From the NCBI GenBank assembly GCA_017546845.1, contig JAFYRS010000051.1, positions 1 through 64,000 on the forward strand: DNA of 64,000 nt, written 5' to 3'. Origin of the DNA: Akkermansia sp. Lineage in GTDB: Bacteria > Verrucomicrobiota > Verrucomicrobiia > Verrucomicrobiales > Akkermansiaceae. A model generated the notes under the pieces. It worked only from the letters and a program-made list of their open reading frames with translations, did no database searches and had not been told where the DNA came from. Below, piece by piece: positions 44,175-52,885 of the stretch. The position numbers were made by a program, and so were the translations under genes. Positions within the stretch are counted from its first letter, which is position 1. Every line of letters begins with the position of its first letter.

Positions 44175-45019
44175 GAGCGGGAAAGTTCGATATTATCAAT
44201 AAGTCGCACCTCGCCAAACCATGCGGCCACTGCCAGCAGAGCCAGCCTGTGCGGGTTCGTAAGTTCGTGCAGCGTCTCGGCATCAACCAGTTCGGCATAA
44301 TCACAACGCACGCCGGGAATCTGCTCCAGTTCGCGCTTGACTGCCGCGCAGATGTCACCTGCAGCCTGGCCTGCGGCATACGCTTCACGCGCGGCCAGCA
44401 GCGTGCGGCGTATGGACGGAGCCGCGGCGCGGTGCTCGGGCGTGAGACGCACATTGCGGCTCGAAAGAGCCAGACCATCGGCATCGCGTACGATTTCGGC
44501 ACCATGAATCTGGATGGGGATGTCCAGGTCTCTCACCATGCGGCGCAGAATAGCCAGCTGCTGGTAGTCTTTCTTGCCGAAAACAGCATCCGTGGGCTGC
44601 ACCAGGTTGAACAACTTGCACACCACCAGGCACACCCCGGCAAAGTGCCCCGGGCGGCTCGCACCGCAGAGCACCGTGGAGAGATGCGTTTCTTCCATGG
44701 TGATGGAACGGTCATTGCAGTACATCGTGTCCGGAGAAGGCATAAATACCACATCCACCCCGCACGCATCACAGAGCTCCAAGTCCTGAGCAGGCGTTTT
44801 CGGGTATGTGGCCAAATCGCCTGCATTATCAAACTGCACGGGGTTCAGAAAGACACTGGCCACTACTGCACCCTCCTCGCCCGCCAACTCACGAGCCTGG
44901 CGAAGCAGAGAGGCGTGGCCTTCGTGCAACGCACCCATGGTAGGGACAAGCACAAGTCGACGCCCTCGCAATGGAGCCAGTGTGGCGCTCAATTCTTCCT
45001 TGGTATATGCCGTCTGCAT
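44171..45019 (-). CDS. panC: Pantothenate synthetase
   Basis: Joins pantoate and beta-alanine with ATP to form pantothenate. The 282-residue product has VPTMGALHEGHASLL (HxGH), SVFLNPVQFDNAGDLATYP, GVCLVVCKLFNLVQPTDAVFGKKDYQQL and GLALSSRNVRLTPE (KMSKS-like SSRN). Its promoter predicts transcription starting at the A of the ATG at 45019, so the mRNA may be leaderless. It is followed by the LolD-like gene with a 4-nt overlap. Confidence 0.96.
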   Translation of the reverse strand: MQTAYTKEELSATLAPLRGRRLVLVPTMGALHEGHASLLRQARELAGEEGAVVASVFLNPVQFDNAGDLATYPKTPAQDLELCDACGVDVVFMPSPDTMYCNDRSITMEETHLSTVLCGASRPGHFAGVCLVVCKLFNLVQPTDAVFGKKDYQQLAILRRMVRDLDIPIQIHGAEIVRDADGLALSSRNVRLTPEHRAAAPSIRRTLLAAREAYAAGQAAGDICAAVKRELEQIPGVRCDYAELVDAETLHELTNPHRLALLAVAAWFGEVRLIDNIELSRS

Positions 45020-45025
45020 GCGCGT

Positions 45026-45054
45026 ATACTAACACAAAGACAGGCATGCTTCAA
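45026..45054 (-). promoter_or_regulatory. panC promoter, leaderless geometry
   Basis: Reverse strand: -35 TTGAAG (45054-45049), 17-bp spacer, -10 TAGTAT (45031-45026). Seven nucleotides downstream of the -10 is the A of the panC ATG. Confidence 0.55.
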
Positions 45055-45105
45055 CCCATCATGACAGGGATAATTCATAGCTGTTCTGTTATCGGAGCTC
45101 TTTCC

Positions 45106-45134
45106 TTGACTGCAAGTGCACCAGCGGGTATAAT
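45106..45134 (+). promoter_or_regulatory. Strong promoter of the GTPase operon
   Basis: -35 TTGACT (45106-45111), 17-bp spacer, -10 TATAAT (45129-45134). This is the closest match to the sigma-70 consensus in the window. Predicted start near 45141, 15 nt before the ATG at 45156. Confidence 0.8.
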
Positions 45135-45155
45135 GGGGCAAGAAATCACCCGGGC

Positions 45156-46898
45156 ATGAACAAGCAACTCTACATATATGATTGTCTGAGCGGAAAACTC
45201 CGTGCATCGGATGGCAATTTCATGACCATCGGCGCAGGAGAGAAAAACACGTTCCGCCTGCGCATGAAGTCAGATAACGGTGGTTCCTTTGCGCAGCGGG
45301 ACAACGTCTGCCGCTTCTTCCCTCATGGGCATGTAAGCAGTTATTCCCTCAACGGCGTTGTCATATCAACAGACGTTGTCATTCACCCGGAGCGCATGTA
45401 TCTGTTTGTCTTGTCCGGCGGTTGCTTTATCTGCTGGTATGGCACTGACTCCTCACGCCCGGATTTCAGCCAGTATGTACCCACCATCTGGTATTTGTAC
45501 AATCCCTCCGCCGCGGAATGGTACGGGCCGTATTCCCTTACAGATTTGCCCATGGTCGCCCCCGAACTACCAGGGGATGTCCTGGCCACCTTCCAGGGGC
45601 TGGAGCATTGCGCCTTCCTGTTGCGGGATATTGTAAGCGTCGCTGAATATGCGGCCAGCACGGCAGAAACTCAGATTGAGGAAAATGTCGGCATGGTCAC
45701 CTCTCCCAGTGAATTGCGCTGCCCGAACTGCTGGGAATTGTTCCGTCCGGCAGAAATTCTGAGCATAGCAAGCCACCCTGAGCTGATGGGCGATGAAAAG
45801 CTCGGCGAGCACGCCATGCGCCGCTTCCTTCCGGAGCGATGGAATCCCAGCGGGTTGCCGCTGGATTCCATGGGCGTCTCCTGCAATGAATACGCATGCC
45901 CGCATTGCCACTGCAAGCTACCGCCGTTCTTCACGGAAACGCACCAGCACATCATTTCTCTGGTAGGTGTGCCGGCAGCCGGCAAAAGTTATTTCCTGAC
46001 CTCCATGGTCAGTGAACTGGAAACCCTGTTCCCGAGGGAATTCGGCATGCCGTTCCGGGATGCAGATCCGGTCACCAATGAGCCGCTCAACGAAATGCGC
46101 ATGCGCTTATTCAGCGCCCAGACGCCACAGGAAGCCTACCTGGCCAAAACGCACATGCATGGGCGGCTGTATCAGAAAATCTGGAAACAAGGCATGCAGG
46201 TCAACATGCCGCGTCCCTTTATCTATAATCTGAACAAGGACGCCGAGACTCACTCCATTGTGCTGTATGATAACGCCGGTGAAGATTTCCAGCCAGGCAG
46301 CGATACGGCACTCACACCCGGAAGCCAGCATCTCTCGGTGGCCTCCGGCATCCTGTTCCTGTTCGACCCCACAGCCAATCCCGGATTCCGCCGCTTGCTC
46401 CAGGAAAGCACAGACCCCCAGTTACGCAACAATCTGTACCGTCCCGGCCGCCAGGCTCTGCTTCTGGCAGAATCAGAGATGCGCCTCCGCACCCGCCTGA
46501 ATCTCCCCCCGTCGGAAAAGCTGCAAGTTCCGCTTGCCATCATCATCGGGAAATGCGATACCTGGAAATACCTGCTGGGGCCGGAGGCGCTGCTCCCCGC
46601 CGTGCGCAACGGCATGTTCATGCCGGAGCACATTGACATCAACTCCACCCGCCTGCGCCAATTCATCTTCAACATTGCCCCGCATATCTGCTCCAGCGCC
46701 GAGGCCATTTCCTCCAATGTGCGCTATTTTGCAGCCAGTGCACTGGGCGAATCCCCGGTCGAATTCATGGATGAACGCAGCGGCACGGTGCTGATTGGCC
46801 CGGCCTCAGGAAGCGTGCGTCCCGTTCGGGTTGCTGAACCTCTGCTCTGGGTGCTGCACAACGCTTCTCCCTCTCTCATCCCCAGTTCGCATAGCTGA
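45156..46898 (+). CDS. FHA-like/GYF-like/zinc-ribbon TRAFAC-type GTPase
   Basis: A 580-residue cytoplasmic protein in four parts. Residues 1-97 are beta-rich and FHA-like (TIGAGEKNTFRLRM, HVSSYSLNGVVI). Residues 110-160 resemble a GYF_2 domain (IWYLYNPSAAEWYGPYSLTD). Cys pairs CPNC (189-192) and CPHCHC (248-253) form a split zinc ribbon. From 265 a GTPase domain carries the P-loop GVPAAGKS (271-278), DNAGE (372-376) and GKCD (465-468), with FAAS as a likely G5. I associate this architecture with predicted GTPase-centred systems of Planctomycetes/Verrucomicrobia; that is recall, not a search. It is the first gene of the operon; the next starts after 5 nt. Confidence 0.75.
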   Translation: MNKQLYIYDCLSGKLRASDGNFMTIGAGEKNTFRLRMKSDNGGSFAQRDNVCRFFPHGHVSSYSLNGVVISTDVVIHPERMYLFVLSGGCFICWYGTDSSRPDFSQYVPTIWYLYNPSAAEWYGPYSLTDLPMVAPELPGDVLATFQGLEHCAFLLRDIVSVAEYAASTAETQIEENVGMVTSPSELRCPNCWELFRPAEILSIASHPELMGDEKLGEHAMRRFLPERWNPSGLPLDSMGVSCNEYACPHCHCKLPPFFTETHQHIISLVGVPAAGKSYFLTSMVSELETLFPREFGMPFRDADPVTNEPLNEMRMRLFSAQTPQEAYLAKTHMHGRLYQKIWKQGMQVNMPRPFIYNLNKDAETHSIVLYDNAGEDFQPGSDTALTPGSQHLSVASGILFLFDPTANPGFRRLLQESTDPQLRNNLYRPGRQALLLAESEMRLRTRLNLPPSEKLQVPLAIIIGKCDTWKYLLGPEALLPAVRNGMFMPEHIDINSTRLRQFIFNIAPHICSSAEAISSNVRYFAASALGESPVEFMDERSGTVLIGPASGSVRPVRVAEPLLWVLHNASPSLIPSSHS

Positions 46899-46903
46899 TT
46901 CCT

Positions 46904-49666
46904 ATGTCATTCCAGCTCATCCACACCAGCTCACCCCATCTGTTGGATTCCGGAGCCTCAGGCTACGGAACCGTGGCGCGCACGGAGGATATGCCCGTTG
47001 CTTTATACAGGCAGCTGGCTGGCATCAGTGTGCTGAAAAACAGCACAGAACAACTGCAATTCAGCTACCGGATACTCTCTGCCTGCGGGCAATCCTGGCA
47101 TGTGCTCAGCTGTGTGCAGGCAGCCGGTGCAGACTATAGTGGCCGCGCGTGCCACACGGCGCATCACCTGGTGTTTTCCCAGCAGGAAGTGGCGCAACTC
47201 CTCAGCCTGCCCCAGCGCCTCACACCCGCCGGTATTTGTCTGGCTCTGCACAAGACCGGGTTCTGGGTCAGCAAGTGGGAGCAAGCCCCCAGATATCTGC
47301 ACGAAGAACCGCAGCTGCAGCCGGAGGCCCAACCCGATGCGACGGCCCAGCCCACCTGGAAACGCCATACCGGCCATAAAGCCAACGCGCGGGCATTTTA
47401 CACGGCTCCGTTTCATAAAGAGAGCCTCGTGGTGCTTCATGAGCCCATGAAGCAGGTGGAGATAATGGCGCTTCTGCACGAAAGCGACTGGTTGTCTCAC
47501 ACGCGGGGCTGGGGCTTCACCTTCACCACCGCAGCAGACGAAAGCGACTCGTTTGCCGAGACCTTACGTATCATGGTCCCCGCTGATTCCCCCTGGATAC
47601 AGCGTGCAGCTCGTACCGGGCATCCGGTATTGCATATCAGTTCGGAACTGGAACTTCCGATAACCCCACCGCCCAGCCTTGCGCTCTCACCGGACTCTGG
47701 CGCACCCGGCGGCAACTTTGTGAAAACACTGGCGCGCAGCACCTCTCACTACCACTACACAGAAGAACCGGATTGGACACTTTTTGACATCCCCATTTCT
47801 GCATCTCCGGTAAAAAAGAAACTGGTGGCAGCCTCGGTCTGCGTCACATGCTGTGCAGCACTTGCCGCCTGGCAGGGATACACCTATACTGCCGCCTCTG
47901 GACAGCAGGATTATGCGGCTCCGGTATCCAGCATGCCGCAGGAGCACAACCCCGTGCTTCTTCTCTCCACCATGCTCAGCGCAACCTATGACCACGATTC
48001 CACGGAGCGGCTCATGCAGGAGCTCTCAGAGCTCCATGGTGAAAGCGCAGAGCATGTATGGCTTACTGAATGTGCGCATCTCATCAGGCAAGCCGGCACA
48101 GCAGAAGCAAATCACGCCGCCGGGCTCAAGCGCATTTGCGAATGCGCCCGCCTGCTGGGGGTGGACGACAAGGCTCTGGCGGAGCTATATATACGCGAAG
48201 CCATCTATGGCAAGACTCCTGAGGAATGGCAGAAAAAGTTTGATTCTGAACAAGTGGAAGAATGGCTCCGGCTTCAACTTTCCGAGCCGGTAATTGCCAG
48301 GGTTTTTGAATCGCCGGCGCTTCAAGCCTTTGCGTCTCGCCGCGAACAGCAGACAGAGCCTCCCCCTCCATTGCTGGCTACGGCGGATACAACGCCGGAA
48401 TCAGAGGCAGAAGAGCCACAGCCTGTCGGACGTGTTTCGCTTATGCCGCAAACGGCGCGCTGTGGGAATCCCGTCCCCGAGCCGCTGGCGCAGGCGCTCA
48501 CTCAGCTGCCGTTAACTATTACAGCAGGTCACTTCGTTGTCTCACCCCTCCAGAAAGGAGACAGCCTGCAGCCATCCCAGCGTCTTGAATTAAGCGAAAA
48601 TGGCTACCGGCTGCATATTTCCGCCACCGGGAACAATGGAGAATACCGTTTAACGCCCAGCCATAAGGAAGGGAAAGAAACCTCTCTCCCTGAAGTCATC
48701 ATTGGCGTGCGCAACGGTAAGTTGCGGTTTATTCGCTGCGAGAAAGGATTTGCAGTACTTTCGTTCCCTGTGCCGAAATCAGAGAATTACTACACCAATA
48801 TCATCCTGGCTCCGGAATTCGGCATCCCGATTCCTGAAGGCAAAGAAATATCGCTCCCGGAGGCCCCCACGATTGACTTCAACATCGAGCCTTCAGACAT
48901 CAGGCTCGTTGGGTCAAATAAGCCCAGGCTGGAACTCATCGGGAAAAAGGCAAAGAAAGATTTTCCCTGGGTTACCAGCAGGAAACTGGTCAGCAAACAC
49001 CAGTTCAGCATCAATCTCCCGGTATTACAAGCGCACAACATCATCAGCATAACGCAGGATTCCAACAGTTCCTTTACCTGCCGGAACACCAGAGTGATTC
49101 GAGAAACGGATAACTTATCGACCCTGCGCTGCGAGATTGAACACTCCCCAGCCATACCCCAAAAACTGAAAACCTCATTTGAACGCATCGCCAATGCACC
49201 CTGCTGCGGGCTGAAAAACGCACCGTCCGGGACTCCGGCTCTGGCAGACCTCTACTATATCATCTCTTCTCTGAAGAACAAGCAGCTTGCATCTTCTGCC
49301 CGGCGCAAGCTGCACCAGGGCTATTTCAAACTTCTGAGCGTTCCTGCATTCAACGCCGAGCTTCAGAAAATTCTTCCGAATCAAAAAGCCCTCATACCAA
49401 CCCCAAAAGAAGCATCTTCAAACTCCTTACGCGGCAGACGCGTGCGTTCGACCATCAGCACAGAGCTGGATAAGGAAGGCATACAGGATTCCATTCTTGC
49501 AGGCATCTGCAGGATGTTCAGCCGTTCCCTGCTGTCTGTCTATGAACAGGAAAAACAACATTTTGAAGAGGCCGGCAAGAAGCGGCCGGCTCTCATGCTC
49601 CGCAGCATCTACCAGAACGAAGACGGCGAGCTCGTGTGGGAGTTCGACCTTCAAAACACAAAATGA
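46904..49666 (+). CDS. GTPase-associated (GAP1-like) protein with one membrane span
   Basis: A 920-residue protein. The first ~130 residues (LIHTSSPHLLDSGASGYGTV, ARTEDMPVALYRQLAGIS, then AGADYSGRACHTAHHLVFS) match my memory of the N-terminal domain of GTPase-associated protein 1 families (HTSxxxGL-xG-xGFxTVAxTxGM and DYSGRxNxxAHH). One hydrophobic helix (KKKLVAASVCVTCCAALAAW, ~303-325) is preceded by three Lys, so the N-terminus should be cytoplasmic and the ~590-residue C-terminal part periplasmic. The latter has a Pro/Glu-rich linker (~485-510) and a beta-rich region. No catalytic motif is recognised. It follows the GTPase by 5 nt and precedes the third component by 3 nt. Confidence 0.7.
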   Translation: MSFQLIHTSSPHLLDSGASGYGTVARTEDMPVALYRQLAGISVLKNSTEQLQFSYRILSACGQSWHVLSCVQAAGADYSGRACHTAHHLVFSQQEVAQLLSLPQRLTPAGICLALHKTGFWVSKWEQAPRYLHEEPQLQPEAQPDATAQPTWKRHTGHKANARAFYTAPFHKESLVVLHEPMKQVEIMALLHESDWLSHTRGWGFTFTTAADESDSFAETLRIMVPADSPWIQRAARTGHPVLHISSELELPITPPPSLALSPDSGAPGGNFVKTLARSTSHYHYTEEPDWTLFDIPISASPVKKKLVAASVCVTCCAALAAWQGYTYTAASGQQDYAAPVSSMPQEHNPVLLLSTMLSATYDHDSTERLMQELSELHGESAEHVWLTECAHLIRQAGTAEANHAAGLKRICECARLLGVDDKALAELYIREAIYGKTPEEWQKKFDSEQVEEWLRLQLSEPVIARVFESPALQAFASRREQQTEPPPPLLATADTTPESEAEEPQPVGRVSLMPQTARCGNPVPEPLAQALTQLPLTITAGHFVVSPLQKGDSLQPSQRLELSENGYRLHISATGNNGEYRLTPSHKEGKETSLPEVIIGVRNGKLRFIRCEKGFAVLSFPVPKSENYYTNIILAPEFGIPIPEGKEISLPEAPTIDFNIEPSDIRLVGSNKPRLELIGKKAKKDFPWVTSRKLVSKHQFSINLPVLQAHNIISITQDSNSSFTCRNTRVIRETDNLSTLRCEIEHSPAIPQKLKTSFERIANAPCCGLKNAPSGTPALADLYYIISSLKNKQLASSARRKLHQGYFKLLSVPAFNAELQKILPNQKALIPTPKEASSNSLRGRRVRSTISTELDKEGIQDSILAGICRMFSRSLLSVYEQEKQHFEEAGKKRPALMLRSIYQNEDGELVWEFDLQNTK

Positions 49667-49669
49667 TTC

Positions 49670-51799
49670 ATGCGACGCCGCCGCACAGACCCCTTTCTCC
49701 ATAAACTCCGGCAACTGAGCAGCAGCGGTCGGAGAACAGAGGCTCTGCAACTGCTACAGGAAACACTGCGGCAAAATCCGAATCATTCCAGAGCCCGGGA
49801 AGAACTGACCCGCCATCTTACCGGGAGGCCCTATACATTTGAAGAAAAAGCCAGCGATGAACTGCAGGAGATACTTACCGGGTATCGCTCAACGCCGGGC
49901 ATGTTGGGAGAATCTGCACCGCGGGCACTCAGGCAACTGAGTAAGCGGCTGCATTATCTCCAGCGCGAGCTGCAGCATATCCTCAGTGAGGCAGACACCA
50001 AAACACTACGGCAGCTCAACCAGGGAATCATGCGCGAGCTGAACCGCCACCGCAACAGCAGAAGCAAGCCATACGGCATCGCCGGTATCTTCCTTATATT
50101 GCTCATGGGTGCCGCCGGGTGTTATTATTATATGAAAGACAGGGCTGAATATGCTGCAACAGCCCTACACCAGGTATGCGATTGCGAGACCACCAGCATT
50201 GATTCGGCCAGGCAGTTATTAGCCGTGCACGATACCGGGCTTAACCGCACATTGTGCCGCAACGTGAGCTCTGGCGCAGAGCGCCTGCGGGCGCATATCA
50301 AGGCAGCATACAACCGGTCAAAGGAACTCGACAGCATTCTCTGCACCATCGAAAGCGGTAAGGAAAGCGTGGTGAGCCAGGGTGTACGCCGCCGTGCAGA
50401 AATTGAACGAATGTTGAAACTGCCGTGCCATCATGCAAAGGAATTACAACAGCGGTGGGCGGCGCTATGCCAGGCAGAACAGGCCGCGCTCAACCAGCAA
50501 CGCATGGAACAGGTCAAGGAACTGTTAGCCCCTGTTCCCGACCGGGAAGCACTCAGTGGGCAGGTGGAGGCGGATTTGCGCACTGTGGAAACCCGCTGCA
50601 AATTTCTGCAGCAGCGCTTGCTGCTGTTTGAAGATGCAGGCGAAACACTTGGTATAACAACTGATGATATAAAGCCGTTGCTCGACGAATATGAAGCCTT
50701 AACCAGCCTGAAACAGGAAATCAAGGCTCTGCAACGGTTGTTGTTCCTGCTTCCCGCTGCGCATGATTACGCAACCTACCGGGCATTTCTGGCAGAGATG
50801 AAGCCCCGGCATTACGCGCCAGCTATCGAATTGCTGGAGGTTCTTCAGCAAATACCAGAAGAAGACACCGTCCGCGGTATGATGCAGGAACATGGCCAGA
50901 ACCTCCGCCCCGGGCTCTTGCAAGCCTCCCGCAAAAGCCTGCTGGAGAATGGCGCGACTTTCAGTCAGGAATTTCCTGCCACGCGGGAACAATTGCTTCT
51001 GCTTGAGGAACTCACCTCAAACACAGCGCTCAGAACCCGGATGTACGAGCTGACTGACACTGCAGAAAACAAGCAGGCCTATGCTGAAAAACTACCAGAA
51101 CTGCGCGCCGGCCGGGCCTGTATTGTGCGTTCACCGCTGGACCCGATGCGCACCATGCAGGAGAATCAGACAGAGGAATGGCATAATCCGCATGCTATCG
51201 TCAGCCGGGAAATAGATCCGCGGCCGTTGTGCTTTGAGCTGGGGCTTGATAAGCGCAGCCTTTTTCTCACCACGGCGAACCTTCCCAGCCTGCTTACCAA
51301 GGTTTTCCACATAGAAGGAGCGCACATTCCAGCACTGGCAAGAGCATACGTATTCCACCATCTGGTGCAGGCTAATGCAGGCGCAGCCGAACCTATCCTC
51401 AGCGGGCTGCGCTTTGCCCCGGCCATGCGCCAGATTATAGAGGAATTCGATGCTCTCCGGGCAGAGGTCGGCATAGAATTGAACGGCAACTGCTGGTTGT
51501 ACTCAAGCCCCCTGCATACCTCAGCCGAACGTAAATTTGCCCATTGGTTCCACAAACACCGCAAATGCAACTTTACGGCGGAACTGCAACGGAACCTCGG
51601 GACCCTCCTCCGCGTTGCGCCCCGTTTCTGCGGGTACATCAACGAACAGGGGCAGCCGGTTTTGTTTGAAGAAACGAAACCCGGCAAGCTCATCTGGTAC
51701 ATGGGGGCCGATGCTGCAATGACCACCAGCCCATGGGGTGAAACGCTGCATCATCCTGTCCGGCTCTCACCTGTTTTTACTGTAGAAAGGCAATTTTAA
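49670..51799 (+). CDS. TPR-like/coiled-coil membrane protein of the GTPase operon
   Basis: A 709-residue protein I cannot assign to a named family. The basic start MRRRRTDPFLHKLRQLSSS leads into a TPR-like repeat (GRRTEALQLLQETLRQNPNH, ~20-40) and helices to ~130. One membrane helix (YGIAGIFLILLMGAAGCYYY, ~134-154) follows basic residues, so the N-terminus is predicted inside and ~555 residues outside. The region ~190-430 is heptad-rich and probably coiled coil. The C-terminal ~200 residues are globular, ending LSPVFTVERQF. Together with the two genes before it, it forms the core of the system. The next gene starts after 5 nt. Confidence 0.6.
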   Translation: MRRRRTDPFLHKLRQLSSSGRRTEALQLLQETLRQNPNHSRAREELTRHLTGRPYTFEEKASDELQEILTGYRSTPGMLGESAPRALRQLSKRLHYLQRELQHILSEADTKTLRQLNQGIMRELNRHRNSRSKPYGIAGIFLILLMGAAGCYYYMKDRAEYAATALHQVCDCETTSIDSARQLLAVHDTGLNRTLCRNVSSGAERLRAHIKAAYNRSKELDSILCTIESGKESVVSQGVRRRAEIERMLKLPCHHAKELQQRWAALCQAEQAALNQQRMEQVKELLAPVPDREALSGQVEADLRTVETRCKFLQQRLLLFEDAGETLGITTDDIKPLLDEYEALTSLKQEIKALQRLLFLLPAAHDYATYRAFLAEMKPRHYAPAIELLEVLQQIPEEDTVRGMMQEHGQNLRPGLLQASRKSLLENGATFSQEFPATREQLLLLEELTSNTALRTRMYELTDTAENKQAYAEKLPELRAGRACIVRSPLDPMRTMQENQTEEWHNPHAIVSREIDPRPLCFELGLDKRSLFLTTANLPSLLTKVFHIEGAHIPALARAYVFHHLVQANAGAAEPILSGLRFAPAMRQIIEEFDALRAEVGIELNGNCWLYSSPLHTSAERKFAHWFHKHRKCNFTAELQRNLGTLLRVAPRFCGYINEQGQPVLFEETKPGKLIWYMGADAAMTTSPWGETLHHPVRLSPVFTVERQF

Positions 51800-51804
51800 C
51801 CACC

Positions 51805-52296
51805 ATGCTTGTTGCCCTGCTATCAGATATTCACGACCACACCACCAACCTGCTGCTTGCCTTGCACGCAGCGCAGGAGCAGGGGTGCAGGCATCTGCTT
51901 TTCATGGGTGATATGGCTGAAGCATCGACCTTTACCACCTTGCGGGAAGAATGGCCACACCCCATTGACCTCGTTTTCGGTAACAATGAATACGAGATAA
52001 AGAGCTTTGCCCGCATGGCGGAACAATGGCCGCAGACCACCCTGCACGGCTCTCATGCCGATATGGTGCTGGATTCCCGCCGCATCTACTTCTGCCACCT
52101 GCCCTGGCAAGCTGCGCAGACCGCCTCGTCCGGGCAATACGATGCCGTTTTTTACGGACACACGCACACACCGGAAGTCCTGTATGCAGGCAACACACTA
52201 CTCGCCAATCCCGGCGAGGTATACGGGCGCCAGAATCCGCCCACAATCGGAGTGTACGATACGACCACCAACTCCATCCGCATCATCCCCATCTGA
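51805..52296 (+). CDS. YfcE/MJ0936-family metallophosphoesterase
   Basis: A 163-residue phosphodiesterase with calcineurin-like metal motifs LLSDIHDHTTN (DxH), FMGDMAEA (GD), FGNNEYE (GNxE; usual GNCD), YFCHLPW (usual GH) and FYGHTHTPEV (GHTH). Family members hydrolyse phosphodiesters such as bis-pNPP in vitro; some act on cyclic nucleotides. GNNE and CHLP are deviations from the standard GNCD and GH motifs. The gene follows the GTPase-operon core by 5 nt and touches the next gene with no gap. Confidence 0.85.
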   Translation: MLVALLSDIHDHTTNLLLALHAAQEQGCRHLLFMGDMAEASTFTTLREEWPHPIDLVFGNNEYEIKSFARMAEQWPQTTLHGSHADMVLDSRRIYFCHLPWQAAQTASSGQYDAVFYGHTHTPEVLYAGNTLLANPGEVYGRQNPPTIGVYDTTTNSIRIIPI

Positions 52297-52875
52297 ATGG
52301 ATTACCTTGTGTACAACATGGCCGCGTTGCCTGAATCGCTGGTCGACACCAGCCTGTTCCCGCCCGAGGAACAGGAGCAGGCAGTCTTGCGCGGCAAACG
52401 CTATGCGCTCATCCGCACTCTGCTGCGGCAGGAGCTCTCGCGCCGTTGTCCCTCTCCTCCGCAGGAAATCCGTTTCTCATACGGACCACAGGGGAAACCC
52501 GAATATGCCGCCCAGCCGTTCAACATCAGCCATTCGGGAGATTGCCTCTGCCTGGCTTTTCACCATCTGCCCATCGGGGTGGATGTGGAGCGGCTGAGGC
52601 CCAGGGCCTTTTCCAGACTGGCGGCGCGTTTCATGAGCCCGGAGCAGCTGCGCGGATTCATGGAGCGCGGCTGTCCGCAAGATGAGTTTTACGCTTGCTG
52701 GTGCGCCGCTGAAGCGCTGGTAAAACACGCCGGAGATACCATGTGGAACGCGTTGAATTATCCTTTCATCTACAGCCACGGGCGCATCATCTGCCAGTTT
52801 TCACCAGCCCCCGCCATACATCTCTTCACCCCCATGCCCGGCTATTGCGGGGCTGTTGCCTACACATCTGAATAA
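52297..52875 (+). CDS. 4'-phosphopantetheinyl transferase (Sfp-type)
   Basis: Transfers phosphopantetheine from CoA to a carrier protein. The 192-residue product has FNISHSGDCLCLAF, IGVDVERLRP (metal-binding D and E) and FYACWCAAEALVKHAG. That last motif corresponds to W-xx-KEA-xxK, with the first Lys replaced by Ala but Glu and the second Lys kept. RPFS/ARFMSPEQ precedes it as usual. No carrier protein or synthase is in the window, so its target is elsewhere. Its ATG directly follows the phosphodiesterase stop. Confidence 0.87.
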   Translation: MDYLVYNMAALPESLVDTSLFPPEEQEQAVLRGKRYALIRTLLRQELSRRCPSPPQEIRFSYGPQGKPEYAAQPFNISHSGDCLCLAFHHLPIGVDVERLRPRAFSRLAARFMSPEQLRGFMERGCPQDEFYACWCAAEALVKHAGDTMWNALNYPFIYSHGRIICQFSPAPAIHLFTPMPGYCGAVAYTSE

Positions 52876-52885
52876 ATCAAACACC

